DNA of 64,000 nucleotides from Aggregatilinea lenta (GCF_003569045.1 NZ_BFCB01000002.1:806001-870000), one strand, 5' to 3'; counted from the first letter of the stretch, positions 53,839 through 62,498 are shown. A program made the numbers and translations. The notes: a model not told the origin generated them from the letters alone.

Positions 53839-54468
53839 ATGCCACCTGAGAAGAGTGGATTTTACTATCCGAACAAGTTTGCCCACATCACTATCGAGGC
53901 GCTCGAAGAAGTGATGGGCAAAAATGGCCTTAACGCTATTTTGAATCTGGCGGGTCTTTCTGAGCTGATCAACAACTATCCGCCGGACAATCTTGAGAAG
54001 CAGTTCGATTTTGCCTACTTCACGGCCCTCTGCGTGGCGCTGGAAGATATGTATGGCCCACGTGGCGGGCGTGGGCTGGCCCTGCGCGCCGGGCGTGCGA
54101 CCTTCGCCGATGCGCTGCGCGGCTTCGGAGCGCTGGCCGGTGTGGGCGACCTGGCGTTCAAGGTGCTGCCGCTGGCGGCCAAGCTGAAGATCGGCCTGCC
54201 CGCGATGGCGAACATCTTCACGCAGTTCTCCGACCAGATCTCCAACGTGCACGACGAGGGCGACAACTACACCTACACCCTCGAACGCTGCCCCATGTGC
54301 TGGAACCGCAAGGCCGATCGCCCGGTGTGTTACGTCGGGCAGGGGCTGCTGCAGGAGGGGCTGCGCTGGGTGTCGGGCGGTCACGAGTTCAAGGTGGATC
54401 TGGCGACGTGCATTGCCAAGGGCGACGACATGGGCCGCTTCATCGTCTACAAAGATCCGCTGGACTGA
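53839..54468 (+). CDS. V4R-domain (4-vinyl reductase-like) protein
   Basis: The 209-residue protein has a V4R-like fold: KFAHITIEALEEVMGKNGLNAIL at the start, ALEDMYGPRGGRGLALRAGRATF in the middle, and a C-terminal Cys cluster, CPMCWNRKADRPVCYV then VDLATCIAKG. V4R domains bind hydrocarbons or act in bacteriochlorophyll synthesis (BchJ), but many non-phototrophic bacteria encode stand-alone versions of unknown function. No other photosynthesis gene is visible, so a pigment role is not supported here. The four Cys suggest a bound zinc or iron-sulfur site. GGAGG precedes the ATG, and a terminator follows. Confidence 0.82.
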   Translation: MPPEKSGFYYPNKFAHITIEALEEVMGKNGLNAILNLAGLSELINNYPPDNLEKQFDFAYFTALCVALEDMYGPRGGRGLALRAGRATFADALRGFGALAGVGDLAFKVLPLAAKLKIGLPAMANIFTQFSDQISNVHDEGDNYTYTLERCPMCWNRKADRPVCYVGQGLLQEGLRWVSGGHEFKVDLATCIAKGDDMGRFIVYKDPLD

Positions 54469-54502
54469 CGCGCGCCTGTCGCGCAATCGATTGTGACTGA
54501 CC

Positions 54503-54525
54503 ACGCCCCCGTATGGGGGCGTTTT
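54503..54525 (+). terminator. Rho-independent terminator of the V4R gene
   Basis: ACGCCCCC / GGGGGCGT stem with a 4-base loop and TTTT, 34 bases after the stop. Confidence 0.8.
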
Positions 54526-54576
54526 GATCCCCCGTCCACGTCGCGCAGGTTATCGGGCGTCAAACCATTCCTGAAG

Positions 54577-54597
54577 TACCGCATTGTGCGGTAAAAT
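54577..54597 (+). promoter_or_regulatory. Operator-like inverted repeat overlapping a -10 element before vapBC
   Basis: TACCGCA-TTG-TGCGGTA (54577-54593) is a perfect inverted repeat whose right end overlaps TAAAAT (54592-54597), 34 bases before the antitoxin start. This is where VapBC complexes usually bind to repress their own operon. Confidence 0.55.
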
Positions 54598-54630
54598 TGA
54601 GGGTGGGATTGGCGAATAGGAATGAAGACG

Positions 54631-54873
54631 ATGGAAACGATCAAACTTGAAGCACAGGTACTAGATGACGGTCTGCTGAAACTGGAGTTACCGACAGGGA
54701 TGGCAAACCGTAAGCTGGAAGTCCTGATTGTGCTGCACCCAGTCGAGGAGCCGGAAACCGATGAATTAGGGTGGCCTACGGGCTTCTTCGACCGCACCTA
54801 TGGCGCTCTGGCAGACGATCCTATTGAACGGCCCGCCGACTTCCCGATCGATGTGCGGGATAGAATTGAATGA
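54631..54873 (+). CDS. VapB-like antitoxin
   Basis: The 80-residue protein begins METIKLEAQVLDDGLLKLELP, like AbrB-like or related antitoxins, and ends with an acidic tail typical for toxin binding (GFFDRTYGALADDPIERPADFPIDVRDRIE). The ATG at 54631 has AGGA at suitable spacing; an ATG at 54622 is so close to that site that it is less likely. It overlaps the toxin gene by four bases (ATGA), which couples translation. It should neutralise the PIN-domain toxin and, with it, repress the operon through the inverted repeat just upstream. Confidence 0.82.
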   Translation: METIKLEAQVLDDGLLKLELPTGMANRKLEVLIVLHPVEEPETDELGWPTGFFDRTYGALADDPIERPADFPIDVRDRIE

Positions 54874-55271
54874 AGTATCTGTTGGATACGAACGCTTGCA
54901 TCCGGTATATCAACGGGCGTTCTCCACAATTACGCGCTCGGATATCCGGCACCCCGCGCCAGGATGTCGCAGTCAGCATGATCACCAAAGCAGAAATGTT
55001 TTACGGTTCGGCCAAAAGTAAAACGCCACAGCGTTCCCGTGAGAAACAAGTCGAGTTTCTCACCACGCTGATTGCATTACCCTTCGATGATAAGGCGGCT
55101 GTCATGTTTGGGCCTTTGCGTGCCGAGCTTGAGCGACACGGTACACCCATCGGTCAATACGACATGTTGATTGCAGCGGTCGCCCTCGCTCACGACCTCA
55201 CCCTGGTGACGCATAATGTTGGCGAATTCGGACGCATCACCGGGCTGCAAATCGAAGATTGGGAAGTCTGA
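54870..55271 (+). CDS. VapC-like PIN-domain toxin
   Basis: The 133-residue PIN protein is a magnesium-dependent RNase of the type II toxin group. Acidic residues are in the expected places: D6 in LLDTNACIRYING, E in ITKAEMFYGSAK, D in QYDMLIAAVAL, followed by VTHNVGEFGRI, the usual end of the fold. VapC toxins of this subgroup cut tRNA or rRNA in known cases; the target here is unknown. The start codon overlaps the antitoxin stop. Composition is lower in GC than the neighbours, which fits a mobile module, although no mobile element is attached. Confidence 0.9.
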   Translation: MKYLLDTNACIRYINGRSPQLRARISGTPRQDVAVSMITKAEMFYGSAKSKTPQRSREKQVEFLTTLIALPFDDKAAVMFGPLRAELERHGTPIGQYDMLIAAVALAHDLTLVTHNVGEFGRITGLQIEDWEV

Positions 55272-55358
55272 CGACACGCGGGCTGTGTCCCCATTCTCCA
55301 TTCCCCAACCGAACCTGACGCGTGGCGCGCGCTCAGCCCCCGCACCGCCCACGATGGT

Positions 55359-55386
55359 TTGCAGCCCGCCTAAGTTGCACTACAAT
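55359..55386 (+). promoter_or_regulatory. Candidate promoter of the large WD40/SH3 lipoprotein gene
   Basis: TTGCAG (55359-55364), a 16-base spacer and TACAAT (55381-55386), 75 bases before the ATG. Confidence 0.5.
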
Positions 55387-55460
55387 GCAAGTAGATCCCC
55401 CCGTCGGGCGGATCGCTGCACCACGACCACGCGCGCCCGCGCGCGCTCCAGGAGCCTGGT

Positions 55461-57851
55461 ATGCTGACCCGAACTGCCCTCTTGCGTATCCTGCTGGTGA
55501 GTCTTGCCCTGTTCGCGGCAGCCACCGCGTGCAACTTGCAGCGCCAGTCGGATGACGTCCGCACAACACCCTCCCCCAGCGCCGAGCGGCCCACCGTCGA
55601 AATTCTGGAGCCTGCCGCGGGGGCCAGTGTCACGAAGGGCCTGCCCGTTTCGGTCAAAGCCCGCGCGACGGGCGGATCGGGCGTGACCCTGATCGAGCTG
55701 CGGGTCAACAACACGGTCGTCGATAGCCAGGTCCCCGCCGAGCAGATCGCGCCGACGACGCTCGACGTGGTGCTCGACTATACGCCCGAACAGGCCGGGA
55801 CCGCCGTGCTGACCGTGACAGCCTACACCAACAGCATCGCCGGGCAGCCCGCGACGCGCACGATCACCGTGGTCGATACGCTGGACGCCGGAGCGGGCGG
55901 CAGCGGCAGCTCGACCACCACGCACACCGCGCCCGCCGTCGTCGCCACCGTCTATAACCCGCTGTGCCGCGCCCGGATTAACGTCGCGTTGAACTTCCGG
56001 CGTGGGCCGGGTGTCGCCTACGACATCATCTCGACCGTGAGCGCCGGGTCGGAGTTGCCCATCGCCGGATACGCCGACGTGACCGATGGCCGCTGGTGGC
56101 AGGTATCGTGGGGCGGGCAGTTCGGCTGGGTGAAGGAATCGTACACCGAGCAGATGGGCGATTGCAGCGCGATCCGCCCGGCAACGGTGCCCGTCTCGCC
56201 CACGCCGCAGCCCAGTGAGACGCCGGTCCCCACGCAGCCCGGCGCGACCGCCACCCCGACGCTGCCCGATCTGCGCCTGAGCGTGTTGGACGGCCCGCGC
56301 GACATTACGCTCGGCGCGGACGGCAAGGCCCAGGCGACCTATAACATCGCGGTGCGCAACGACGGTGGCCAGACGTCCGGCCAGTTCAACCTCGCCGTGG
56401 CGCTGCCCACCGGCCAGATCCAGGACCTGGGTGTGGTGGCCGGGCTGGCGGGCGGCCAGCAGGTCAGCGTGCCATCCGGCGGCCTCGTCGTCACCTTCGA
56501 CAGCCCCGGCATCAAGCGCCTGCTGGTGACGGTCGATCAGAACAACGTCGTCGCCGAAAGCAACGAGAGCAATAACCAGGCGTACCTGGACATTACGGTC
56601 AACGGCACGGCCCAGCCTGCCAGTTCAAACAACCAGCAGAACGGGCAGTCCGTCGCGGCGCTTCCGCAGCCCACCCTGACGCCGGTTCCCACCAGCGCGC
56701 CCGCCGTGGCACAGGAGGCTGCGCCGCAGGAGGCCATCCCTTTAGCCGAACAGGGCGTCCAGGCCCAGGATGACGCCCAGCCGCAGGTCGAGCAGTTCGA
56801 TGCGCAGGCGGACGCGATGCAGACCGACCAGCAGACCGAATCGCTCTCTCTGGCCGCGCCGGTCGAGTCCGTCGGGACGGATCTGGGCGCGCCGCAGCCG
56901 CTGAACGCCGGGAACGCGGCGAGCATCGGCGAGCGCACCACGCTGATCGGCCACAGCGGGGCCGTGTCCGCGCTGGCGTTTAATCCGTCCGGCACGCTGC
57001 TGGCCTCGGCCAGTTGGGACGGCACCGCGCGGCTGTGGGACGTGGCGACCGGGGCCGAGATCATCGACCTCGTCGGGCACATGGACCGCGTCACGGACGT
57101 GGTCTTCAGCGCGGACGGCGCGCGCGTGGCGACCGCCAGTTGGGACGGCACGGTCCGGCTGTGGGAGGCCAGCACCGGCTTCGAACTGGCGAGCTTCGCG
57201 CACGGCGCGGAGGTCAACAGCGTGGCGCTGAGCCAGGACGGCACGCGCATCGCGGCGGGCGGCATCAACGCCAGCGGCGGCGGCGACGGGCAGGTCCACG
57301 TATGGGACACGGCCTCCGGCGCGGAGCTGGCCGCGATCACGGTCGGTGGCCCGGTGACGGACCTCGCCCTGCCCGGCGGTGATCAGGTCGTCATCGCCGC
57401 GCAGTCGAGCGGGTGCGGCACGGCCAACGGCAGCGCGGGCATCTGGAGCATGAGCAGCGGCGCGCCCTCGGTCGAGATGGCCGGGCACAGCGGCTCGGTG
57501 AACGCAGTGGCGCTCGGCGGCGGGCGGCTGGCTGGCGCGGGACAGGCCGCATTATGCAGCGGCAGCGCTGTGATCTGGATCTGGGACGCGGGCAGCGGCG
57601 CGCTGCAAACCACGCTCGACCAGGGCACGGAGGCGGCCATTCGCAGCCTTGCGCTCAGCCCGGCGGGCGATCTGGTGGCGTCGGCCAGCGCGGATGGCGC
57701 AGTGCGCGTGTGGAGCGCGGGCGGCGGGTCGCCGCTGGCGGTGCTGAGCGGCCACGTCAGCGAGGCGACGAGTGTCGCGTTCAGCCCGGCGGGCACGCTG
57801 ATCGCGTCGGGCGGCGGTGACAACACGATCCGGCTGTGGGGGACACTGTAG
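55461..57851 (+). CDS. Lipoprotein with Ig-like, SH3, CARDB-like and WD40 modules
   Basis: The 796-residue protein has a lipoprotein signal with lipobox AATAC (Cys at about 24). Modules follow in order: an Ig-like domain (about 42-137, PTVEILEPAAGASVTKG...), an SH3-like module (about 165-230, ALNFRRGPGVAYDIISTV and WWQVSW), a Pro/Thr spacer, a CARDB-like domain (about 270-380, NIAVRNDGGQTSGQFN and ESNESNNQAYLDI), a Gln/Ala/Asp-rich linker (about 385-490), and six to seven WD40 repeats (about 495-796). It should be anchored on the outer membrane face as a binding or scaffold protein. AGGAG precedes the ATG. The following lipoprotein shares its Ig-SH3 start. Confidence 0.9.
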   Translation: MLTRTALLRILLVSLALFAAATACNLQRQSDDVRTTPSPSAERPTVEILEPAAGASVTKGLPVSVKARATGGSGVTLIELRVNNTVVDSQVPAEQIAPTTLDVVLDYTPEQAGTAVLTVTAYTNSIAGQPATRTITVVDTLDAGAGGSGSSTTTHTAPAVVATVYNPLCRARINVALNFRRGPGVAYDIISTVSAGSELPIAGYADVTDGRWWQVSWGGQFGWVKESYTEQMGDCSAIRPATVPVSPTPQPSETPVPTQPGATATPTLPDLRLSVLDGPRDITLGADGKAQATYNIAVRNDGGQTSGQFNLAVALPTGQIQDLGVVAGLAGGQQVSVPSGGLVVTFDSPGIKRLLVTVDQNNVVAESNESNNQAYLDITVNGTAQPASSNNQQNGQSVAALPQPTLTPVPTSAPAVAQEAAPQEAIPLAEQGVQAQDDAQPQVEQFDAQADAMQTDQQTESLSLAAPVESVGTDLGAPQPLNAGNAASIGERTTLIGHSGAVSALAFNPSGTLLASASWDGTARLWDVATGAEIIDLVGHMDRVTDVVFSADGARVATASWDGTVRLWEASTGFELASFAHGAEVNSVALSQDGTRIAAGGINASGGGDGQVHVWDTASGAELAAITVGGPVTDLALPGGDQVVIAAQSSGCGTANGSAGIWSMSSGAPSVEMAGHSGSVNAVALGGGRLAGAGQAALCSGSAVIWIWDAGSGALQTTLDQGTEAAIRSLALSPAGDLVASASADGAVRVWSAGGGSPLAVLSGHVSEATSVAFSPAGTLIASGGGDNTIRLWGTL

Positions 57852-58061
57852 GGCCTCCGCATTTCCGCCTCTTGCGTAGGGGAAACCCGTTCGTAGGCGC
57901 GAGGCTTGCTCCGCCCAGTTTTTGCCTTGTTCCCCTTCCCCCACACGAGCGGAGGGAAGGGGCCGGGGGTGAGGTCTCTCCGGTGACCGCCCCAATCCTG
58001 GTTTTCGAACGAACAACCAAAACTATCGATCAACAACCGTTAGTCCTGGGGGGACCACCGC
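57852..58061. repeat. Intergenic family A variant and partial family B unit
   Basis: A CCCCTTCCC...GGGAAGGGGCCGGGG hairpin with the GGTGAGGTCT tail is at about 57932-57978, preceded by a degenerate GTAGGCGCGAGGCTTGCTCC unit near 57894. No gene is present. Confidence 0.72.
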
Positions 58062-58772
58062 ATGCCGTCACATCGCACCGCAACCGCCCGGACGCTCGTG
58101 GCGCTCCTGCTGGCGCTGATCCTGGCCGGGTGCAACCTTGCCCAGGGCGGCACGGCGCAAGACGACGGCACACCCGCCGGTGGCGCGTCCAACTCGGCAG
58201 TCGCGGACAGCGGCGGTGTACCGACCATCGAGATTCTGTCGCCCGCCGAAGGCCAGCAGGTCCCGGCCAACCAGCGCGTGGATATCACCGTCAGCACCGG
58301 CTCGACGGCCACCGGCTTCCAGATCAACGTGGGAGGCCGCGTCGCGTCCAGTCTGGCCCTGCCCCCCGGCCAGTCCGGCCCGACCGAAGCAATCCTGGCC
58401 TGGGATCCCGATCACGAAGGCACCTTCACGCTCGAAATTTACGCGCTCAACGGCAGCGACGTCAGCGACCCGGCGGCGTTGACCCTGATCGTGTCGGGCA
58501 CAGCGTCCGCCGGCGACCCGAGCAGCTCCGGCGAATGCACCGCGCGCGTCCGCGTGGGCCAGCTCAACTTCCGCGATGGGCCGGGCACCAACGCGGCGCG
58601 CCTGGGCCAGTTCAACACGGGCGAGACGGTGCGCGTCATCGGGCGCAACGCCGACGCGACGTGGTACAAGGTCGAGCGCACGGTCAACGCGCAGCAGGTG
58701 TGGACCATCAACAACGGCCAGTGGCTGGAAACCGGCGGAAGCTGCGGCACGGCCCTGCCCGTCGTGGACTAA
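58062..58772 (+). CDS. Lipoprotein with Ig-like and SH3 modules, related to the preceding one
   Basis: The 236-residue protein has a lipoprotein signal (lipobox ILAGC, Cys at about 24), a Gly/Ala-rich linker, an Ig-like domain (about 53-145; PTIEILSPAEGQQVPANQ aligns with PTVEILEPAAGASVTKG of the preceding protein) and an SH3-like module (about 160-225; QLNFRDGPGTNAARLGQF, then WYKVERTV and GQWLETGGSC). It is a shorter version of the 55461 protein without CARDB and WD40 parts. An envelope-binding role is likely. A Cys at the start of the SH3 and another at the end may form a disulfide. It is separated from the next gene by only 72 bases, including a promoter-like pair. Confidence 0.87.
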   Translation: MPSHRTATARTLVALLLALILAGCNLAQGGTAQDDGTPAGGASNSAVADSGGVPTIEILSPAEGQQVPANQRVDITVSTGSTATGFQINVGGRVASSLALPPGQSGPTEAILAWDPDHEGTFTLEIYALNGSDVSDPAALTLIVSGTASAGDPSSSGECTARVRVGQLNFRDGPGTNAARLGQFNTGETVRVIGRNADATWYKVERTVNAQQVWTINNGQWLETGGSCGTALPVVD

Positions 58773-58782
58773 CACGGCTGCG

Positions 58783-58811
58783 TTGTCGGGATTGGCAGCT
58801 CGAAGTACAAT
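58783..58811 (+). promoter_or_regulatory. Candidate promoter of the large response-regulator gene
   Basis: TTGTCG (58783-58788), a 17-base spacer and TACAAT (58806-58811), 33 bases before the ATG. Confidence 0.55.
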
Positions 58812-58844
58812 GCGGTCACATATTTACCAAGCGGGTAGGCGGCC

Positions 58845-61800
58845 ATGGCAATCCGAGTTCTGATAATCGACCCCGATATCCCCTTCCTGGTGCGGATCAA
58901 GCAGGCGTTGGACGATTCCAACCGCTTCAACGTCAGCATCTCCGCTAACGGGCTGGCCGCCGAAGACGCGCTGCACCACCATCTCCACGACATTGCCGTG
59001 CTCGATTTTTCCGTGCCGGACATGGACACCGCCGCGATCGTCACGCAGCTGCGGCACATCCAGCCCAACCTCGCGGTCATCGTCACGCCCGCATCCGAGG
59101 ATCAGATCGAGTACGCCGGGGACCTCAACGTGCAGGGCGTGCTGGCCAAGCCCTACGCCGCGCGTGACCTGATGGCGCTTATCCAGCAAATCATCCCGGT
59201 CGATCCGCGCCGCGCCGCCTACGAGGAAGAAGAAGAGGAAGAGCCGCCGGACGTCTTCGAACCGCCGGAGATGCCGCCCAGTCTGCGCCACCTCATGGAG
59301 CCTGCCGCGTCCGATCAGCGCTCACCCACCGAGCTGCTCGATCGTGTGGAGCGGACCCACCTGCCGGACGCGGACGCCGCGCCGCCGGTCGAGCAGGACT
59401 GGTCTGCGCCTGCCGACGCCGCCGGAGACGCCGGGGAATGGCCGTCCGAGCAGGCATGGTCGGAGCACGCATGGGACGACGCCAACGCTTCGGGCACCCA
59501 CATCCTCACCCCGGAGACGCCGGATGAGGCGTGGGCCGGGGCCAACCCAACCGCCGAGGCTGCCCCGTCGGGCACGCGCATGCTCGACGAACAGATGCCC
59601 GATCCGAGCGCGACCGAGATCCTGGCGGGCGACGACGAGCTGGACCCGACCATGCGCCTCGCCGAAACCGAAACCCTGGACGACCTGATCCTGAAGCACG
59701 GCTGGCTGTCGCCGGCGGACCGCGCCCGCGTGGAGTTTGCCCTGGAACCGCCGGTCGACCCGGAAGATACGCCGACCGTGCCCAACCAGGACCTCGACAG
59801 CATTCGCCAGTTCCTGGCCACGGACCATCAGGGGCACATTTCCACCGAGTTCGGCGAGGTGCTGGACGCCGTCGCCCAGACGCCGCCCAACGAGGCGAGC
59901 CGCTCCACCACCGACCGCGAATTTCACGATCTGGTCGAGTCGCTGCGCATGACCGAGGAACAGAACGCGGCGCAGACTCCGCTGGACGCCCTGCTCTCTG
60001 CGATGGCGGCGGAGCAGGCCGCGCGCGGCAGTGACGAGTCCGACGCGACGTCCAGCACGCTCGACTACCTGCTGCACACGCTCCACAGTGACGAGACGCC
60101 CGGCAGCGCCGAGCGCCCGGCAGCGCCGCACGGCACCGGTACGGAGACGATCGGCGAGGTCATGAGCGGCCTGTTCGATCCAACCTTCGAAGGTGTGCTG
60201 GCCGCGCTGGCCGGAAAAGAGATCGAAGACGACGAGGCGCTGGACCAGCCGCCGGACGAGGATTGGCTCAACTCCGGCGACATTTCGTTGGACGATTTGC
60301 GCGCGCAGGCCCAGGCCACCAGCTTCGAGGACCTGTCGGGCGACGACGATCCGGTGTGGCTGGCCGACTATCGTCCCGAAGACGGCCAGCCCGCCAAAGC
60401 TAGGCCCGGCGCGTCGTCCATCCTGGAAAATGCATCCACCGACGAGGATTCCGCCTCGTATCCGGCGACGCAGGCGCTGAATGCCGTCTCCGCCTCGGAC
60501 AGCTCCGAATTCTCGCTGGATGCGCTGCTGTCGGAGATCGAGCGCTACATGCCCCAGTCCGAAACGCCGCGCCCCCGGCTTAAGCCGCTGCCGTCGTGGA
60601 GCCAGGCGGACACGGGCCAGGAGAGCGAGTTCGACCTGTCGCTGGTCGAGCCGGAAGGCGCTGGCGAGTTCGTGCCGCCGCCCAGCGACGAAATGCTGCG
60701 CTTTGAGCCAGGTCCCAGCCCCGACACCCAGCCCTCGCGCGCGATCGTGGACGAGTGGGATCGGGCCGCCGAAACGCCGGACCTGCCTGACGTCGAGGCG
60801 ATTACGCCACCGCCATACATCGCGCCGCCCGAAAGCGCCGCGTTCGAAGCGCCCGCGTTCTATGACTTCGAGCCTGCTGAACTGCCCGAGGCGGAGCCGG
60901 ACTTTGACAGCTTCTTCGCAGAAGAGGCCCTGACGCCAGACGAGATCGCGCCCAGCGACGAGGTCGCAGCCGCCAGCCACCAGGCGGCTGCGCCGGACGA
61001 GCCGGACGAAACCGACGCCGCCTTCGAGGCGTTCTTCGCCGCCGAGCTGGAGACGTCCGCACAGGCCGAACCCTCGCAGGCCGGGCGAGCATCCGACGAG
61101 GATCTGGCCGGCATTTTCGAGGGCCTGCTGGAAGACGCCGCCAGCGCCGTCCAGTCTGACGCGCCGGTGGACGTGCTCTCGGCGGAAGACGTCGATCTGG
61201 GTGACATCGAGCTGCCCGCTTTCGAGCAAGCCCTGGCGGACGAGGGCGAATGGGCCTGGGACGAGGTGGCCGAGGTGGCCGAGGCGAGCGATGCCGAGTG
61301 GACGCCGCAGGACGCCGCCGCCGTGCTTCAGGAAGCTGAGGAGCTGGAGCCGCGCGACCTCGAACGCGCGGAGATCGTCGGGATAGCCCCGGACGACGAG
61401 ACGTTCGCGCCGTGGTCCGGCGAGTCGTACGCCGCCGGTCCTGAAGACGAGGATGTCCGGCTGGCGCATGCCGCCGTCGAGTTGACGCGCTTCGCGCTCG
61501 AAAGCTCCGCGCAGGCCGTGCTGCTGACGCGGTCCGGCGAGCGGCTGGCCGAAGCGGGCGATATGCCCGTCGCGGCAATGGACAGCCTGTACGAGATCGT
61601 CACCAGCGCGTGGCAAACCAGCAGCGCGACGTCGCCCTCATTGATGCGCTACATCGGCCTGCCCGACATGGGCCAGTTCATGCTGTACAGCACCGTCGTC
61701 GAGGATGACCTGATTCTAAGCATGATCTTCCACGCTGGCATGTCGATCCACGCCACCCGCCGCCTCGCGCAGCGCATCAGCACGTCGCTGGCGAGCGTGC

Positions 61801-62372
61801 CCGACACGGCCCCGGCGCGTCCGGCTGCGCGCGCCACCCCGCCAGCGCCGGAACCCGTTGCGGAACCCGATCAGCCCGCGTCCGCCGACGAGCTGCGCGA
61901 AGCCGCCGAAGTCGCGCTGGAACAGGCCGCCACCGGGAAAGCCGCGTCCGCGCCTGCGCCCGCCGAAGCGCAGGACGCGCCCCGCGATGCGCCAGCGGAC
62001 GAGCCGTCCATCGCCTACACTGGCTTCTGGCTGACCGCCGACCCGTCCCACGTCACGCTCGGCGGCGATCTGGCGCAGGACCTGCGTAACTGGATCGGCA
62101 TCGTCGCTCAGGAAAACGGCTGGGACGTGCCCACGCTGGAGATCGGCTCGGACTCGGTCGTGCTAACGCTGAGCATCCCACAGAAGACGCTGCCCGACGC
62201 CGCCATCACCGTGCTCATGCAGGAAACCGCCGGGGCCGCCGCCGAGTATTACCCGGAGCTGGCGACGGCATCCGATCGGCTTTGGGCAGACGGTTACTAT
62301 CTCATCACGCCGCCGCGCGAGCTGACCGACCGCGAGATGGCGCGCTTCGCCGCCTACCAGTACCAGCAGTAA
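58845..62372 (+). CDS. Response regulator with Roadblock-like and degenerate IS200/Y1-transposase-like C-terminus
   Basis: The 1,175-residue protein starts with a complete receiver domain (about 1-118): acidic pair in IIDPD, phosphoacceptor Asp in VLDFSVPD, Thr in VIVTPAS and Lys in LAKPY. A very acidic, low-complexity region of about 745 residues follows. Residues about 868-985 read as a Roadblock/LC7-like domain (AVELTRFALESSAQAVLLTRSGERLAEAG, then QFMLYSTVVEDDLILSMIF). Residues 1054-1175 follow the Y1 transposase pattern: GWDVPTLEIGSDSVVLTLSI, then YYPELA, LWADGYYLITPP and EMARFAAYQ. The catalytic HUH (usually PDHVHLLV) is GSDSVVLTL and the nucleophile Tyr position is Phe (F1168), so DNA cleavage is not expected. 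It probably serves as a binding or dimer module. No cognate kinase is adjacent. Confidence 0.85.
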   Translation: MAIRVLIIDPDIPFLVRIKQALDDSNRFNVSISANGLAAEDALHHHLHDIAVLDFSVPDMDTAAIVTQLRHIQPNLAVIVTPASEDQIEYAGDLNVQGVLAKPYAARDLMALIQQIIPVDPRRAAYEEEEEEEPPDVFEPPEMPPSLRHLMEPAASDQRSPTELLDRVERTHLPDADAAPPVEQDWSAPADAAGDAGEWPSEQAWSEHAWDDANASGTHILTPETPDEAWAGANPTAEAAPSGTRMLDEQMPDPSATEILAGDDELDPTMRLAETETLDDLILKHGWLSPADRARVEFALEPPVDPEDTPTVPNQDLDSIRQFLATDHQGHISTEFGEVLDAVAQTPPNEASRSTTDREFHDLVESLRMTEEQNAAQTPLDALLSAMAAEQAARGSDESDATSSTLDYLLHTLHSDETPGSAERPAAPHGTGTETIGEVMSGLFDPTFEGVLAALAGKEIEDDEALDQPPDEDWLNSGDISLDDLRAQAQATSFEDLSGDDDPVWLADYRPEDGQPAKARPGASSILENASTDEDSASYPATQALNAVSASDSSEFSLDALLSEIERYMPQSETPRPRLKPLPSWSQADTGQESEFDLSLVEPEGAGEFVPPPSDEMLRFEPGPSPDTQPSRAIVDEWDRAAETPDLPDVEAITPPPYIAPPESAAFEAPAFYDFEPAELPEAEPDFDSFFAEEALTPDEIAPSDEVAAASHQAAAPDEPDETDAAFEAFFAAELETSAQAEPSQAGRASDEDLAGIFEGLLEDAASAVQSDAPVDVLSAEDVDLGDIELPAFEQALADEGEWAWDEVAEVAEASDAEWTPQDAAAVLQEAEELEPRDLERAEIVGIAPDDETFAPWSGESYAAGPEDEDVRLAHAAVELTRFALESSAQAVLLTRSGERLAEAGDMPVAAMDSLYEIVTSAWQTSSATSPSLMRYIGLPDMGQFMLYSTVVEDDLILSMIFHAGMSIHATRRLAQRISTSLASVPDTAPARPAARATPPAPEPVAEPDQPASADELREAAEVALEQAATGKAASAPAPAEAQDAPRDAPADEPSIAYTGFWLTADPSHVTLGGDLAQDLRNWIGIVAQENGWDVPTLEIGSDSVVLTLSIPQKTLPDAAITVLMQETAGAAAEYYPELATASDRLWADGYYLITPPRELTDREMARFAAYQYQQ

Positions 62373-62410
62373 ACATCCGCGCGGCCCGCAACAGACACAG
62401 ACGCAAAGAC

Positions 62411-62437
62411 AGCGCCCCGGTCATGAGCCGGGGCGCT
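62411..62437. terminator. Hairpin between convergent genes
   Basis: AGCGCCCCGG / CCGGGGCGCT (10-bp perfect stem, 7-base loop) lies 40 bases after the response-regulator stop. The T tail is weak on both strands (GTCTTTG on the minus side). Confidence 0.55.
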
Positions 62438-62498
62438 GCTGCGTTCTCCTCGCGATGTCAGGCGCGAGCAGGTCTTACATCAGTTCACTTACCGTCAC

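Noticed and set aside
57836-58948. Plus-strand frame starting in a repeat and overlapping the second lipoprotein
   Set aside because: Its first 60 residues are translated family A/B repeats and the rest is an out-of-frame reading of the lipoprotein gene.
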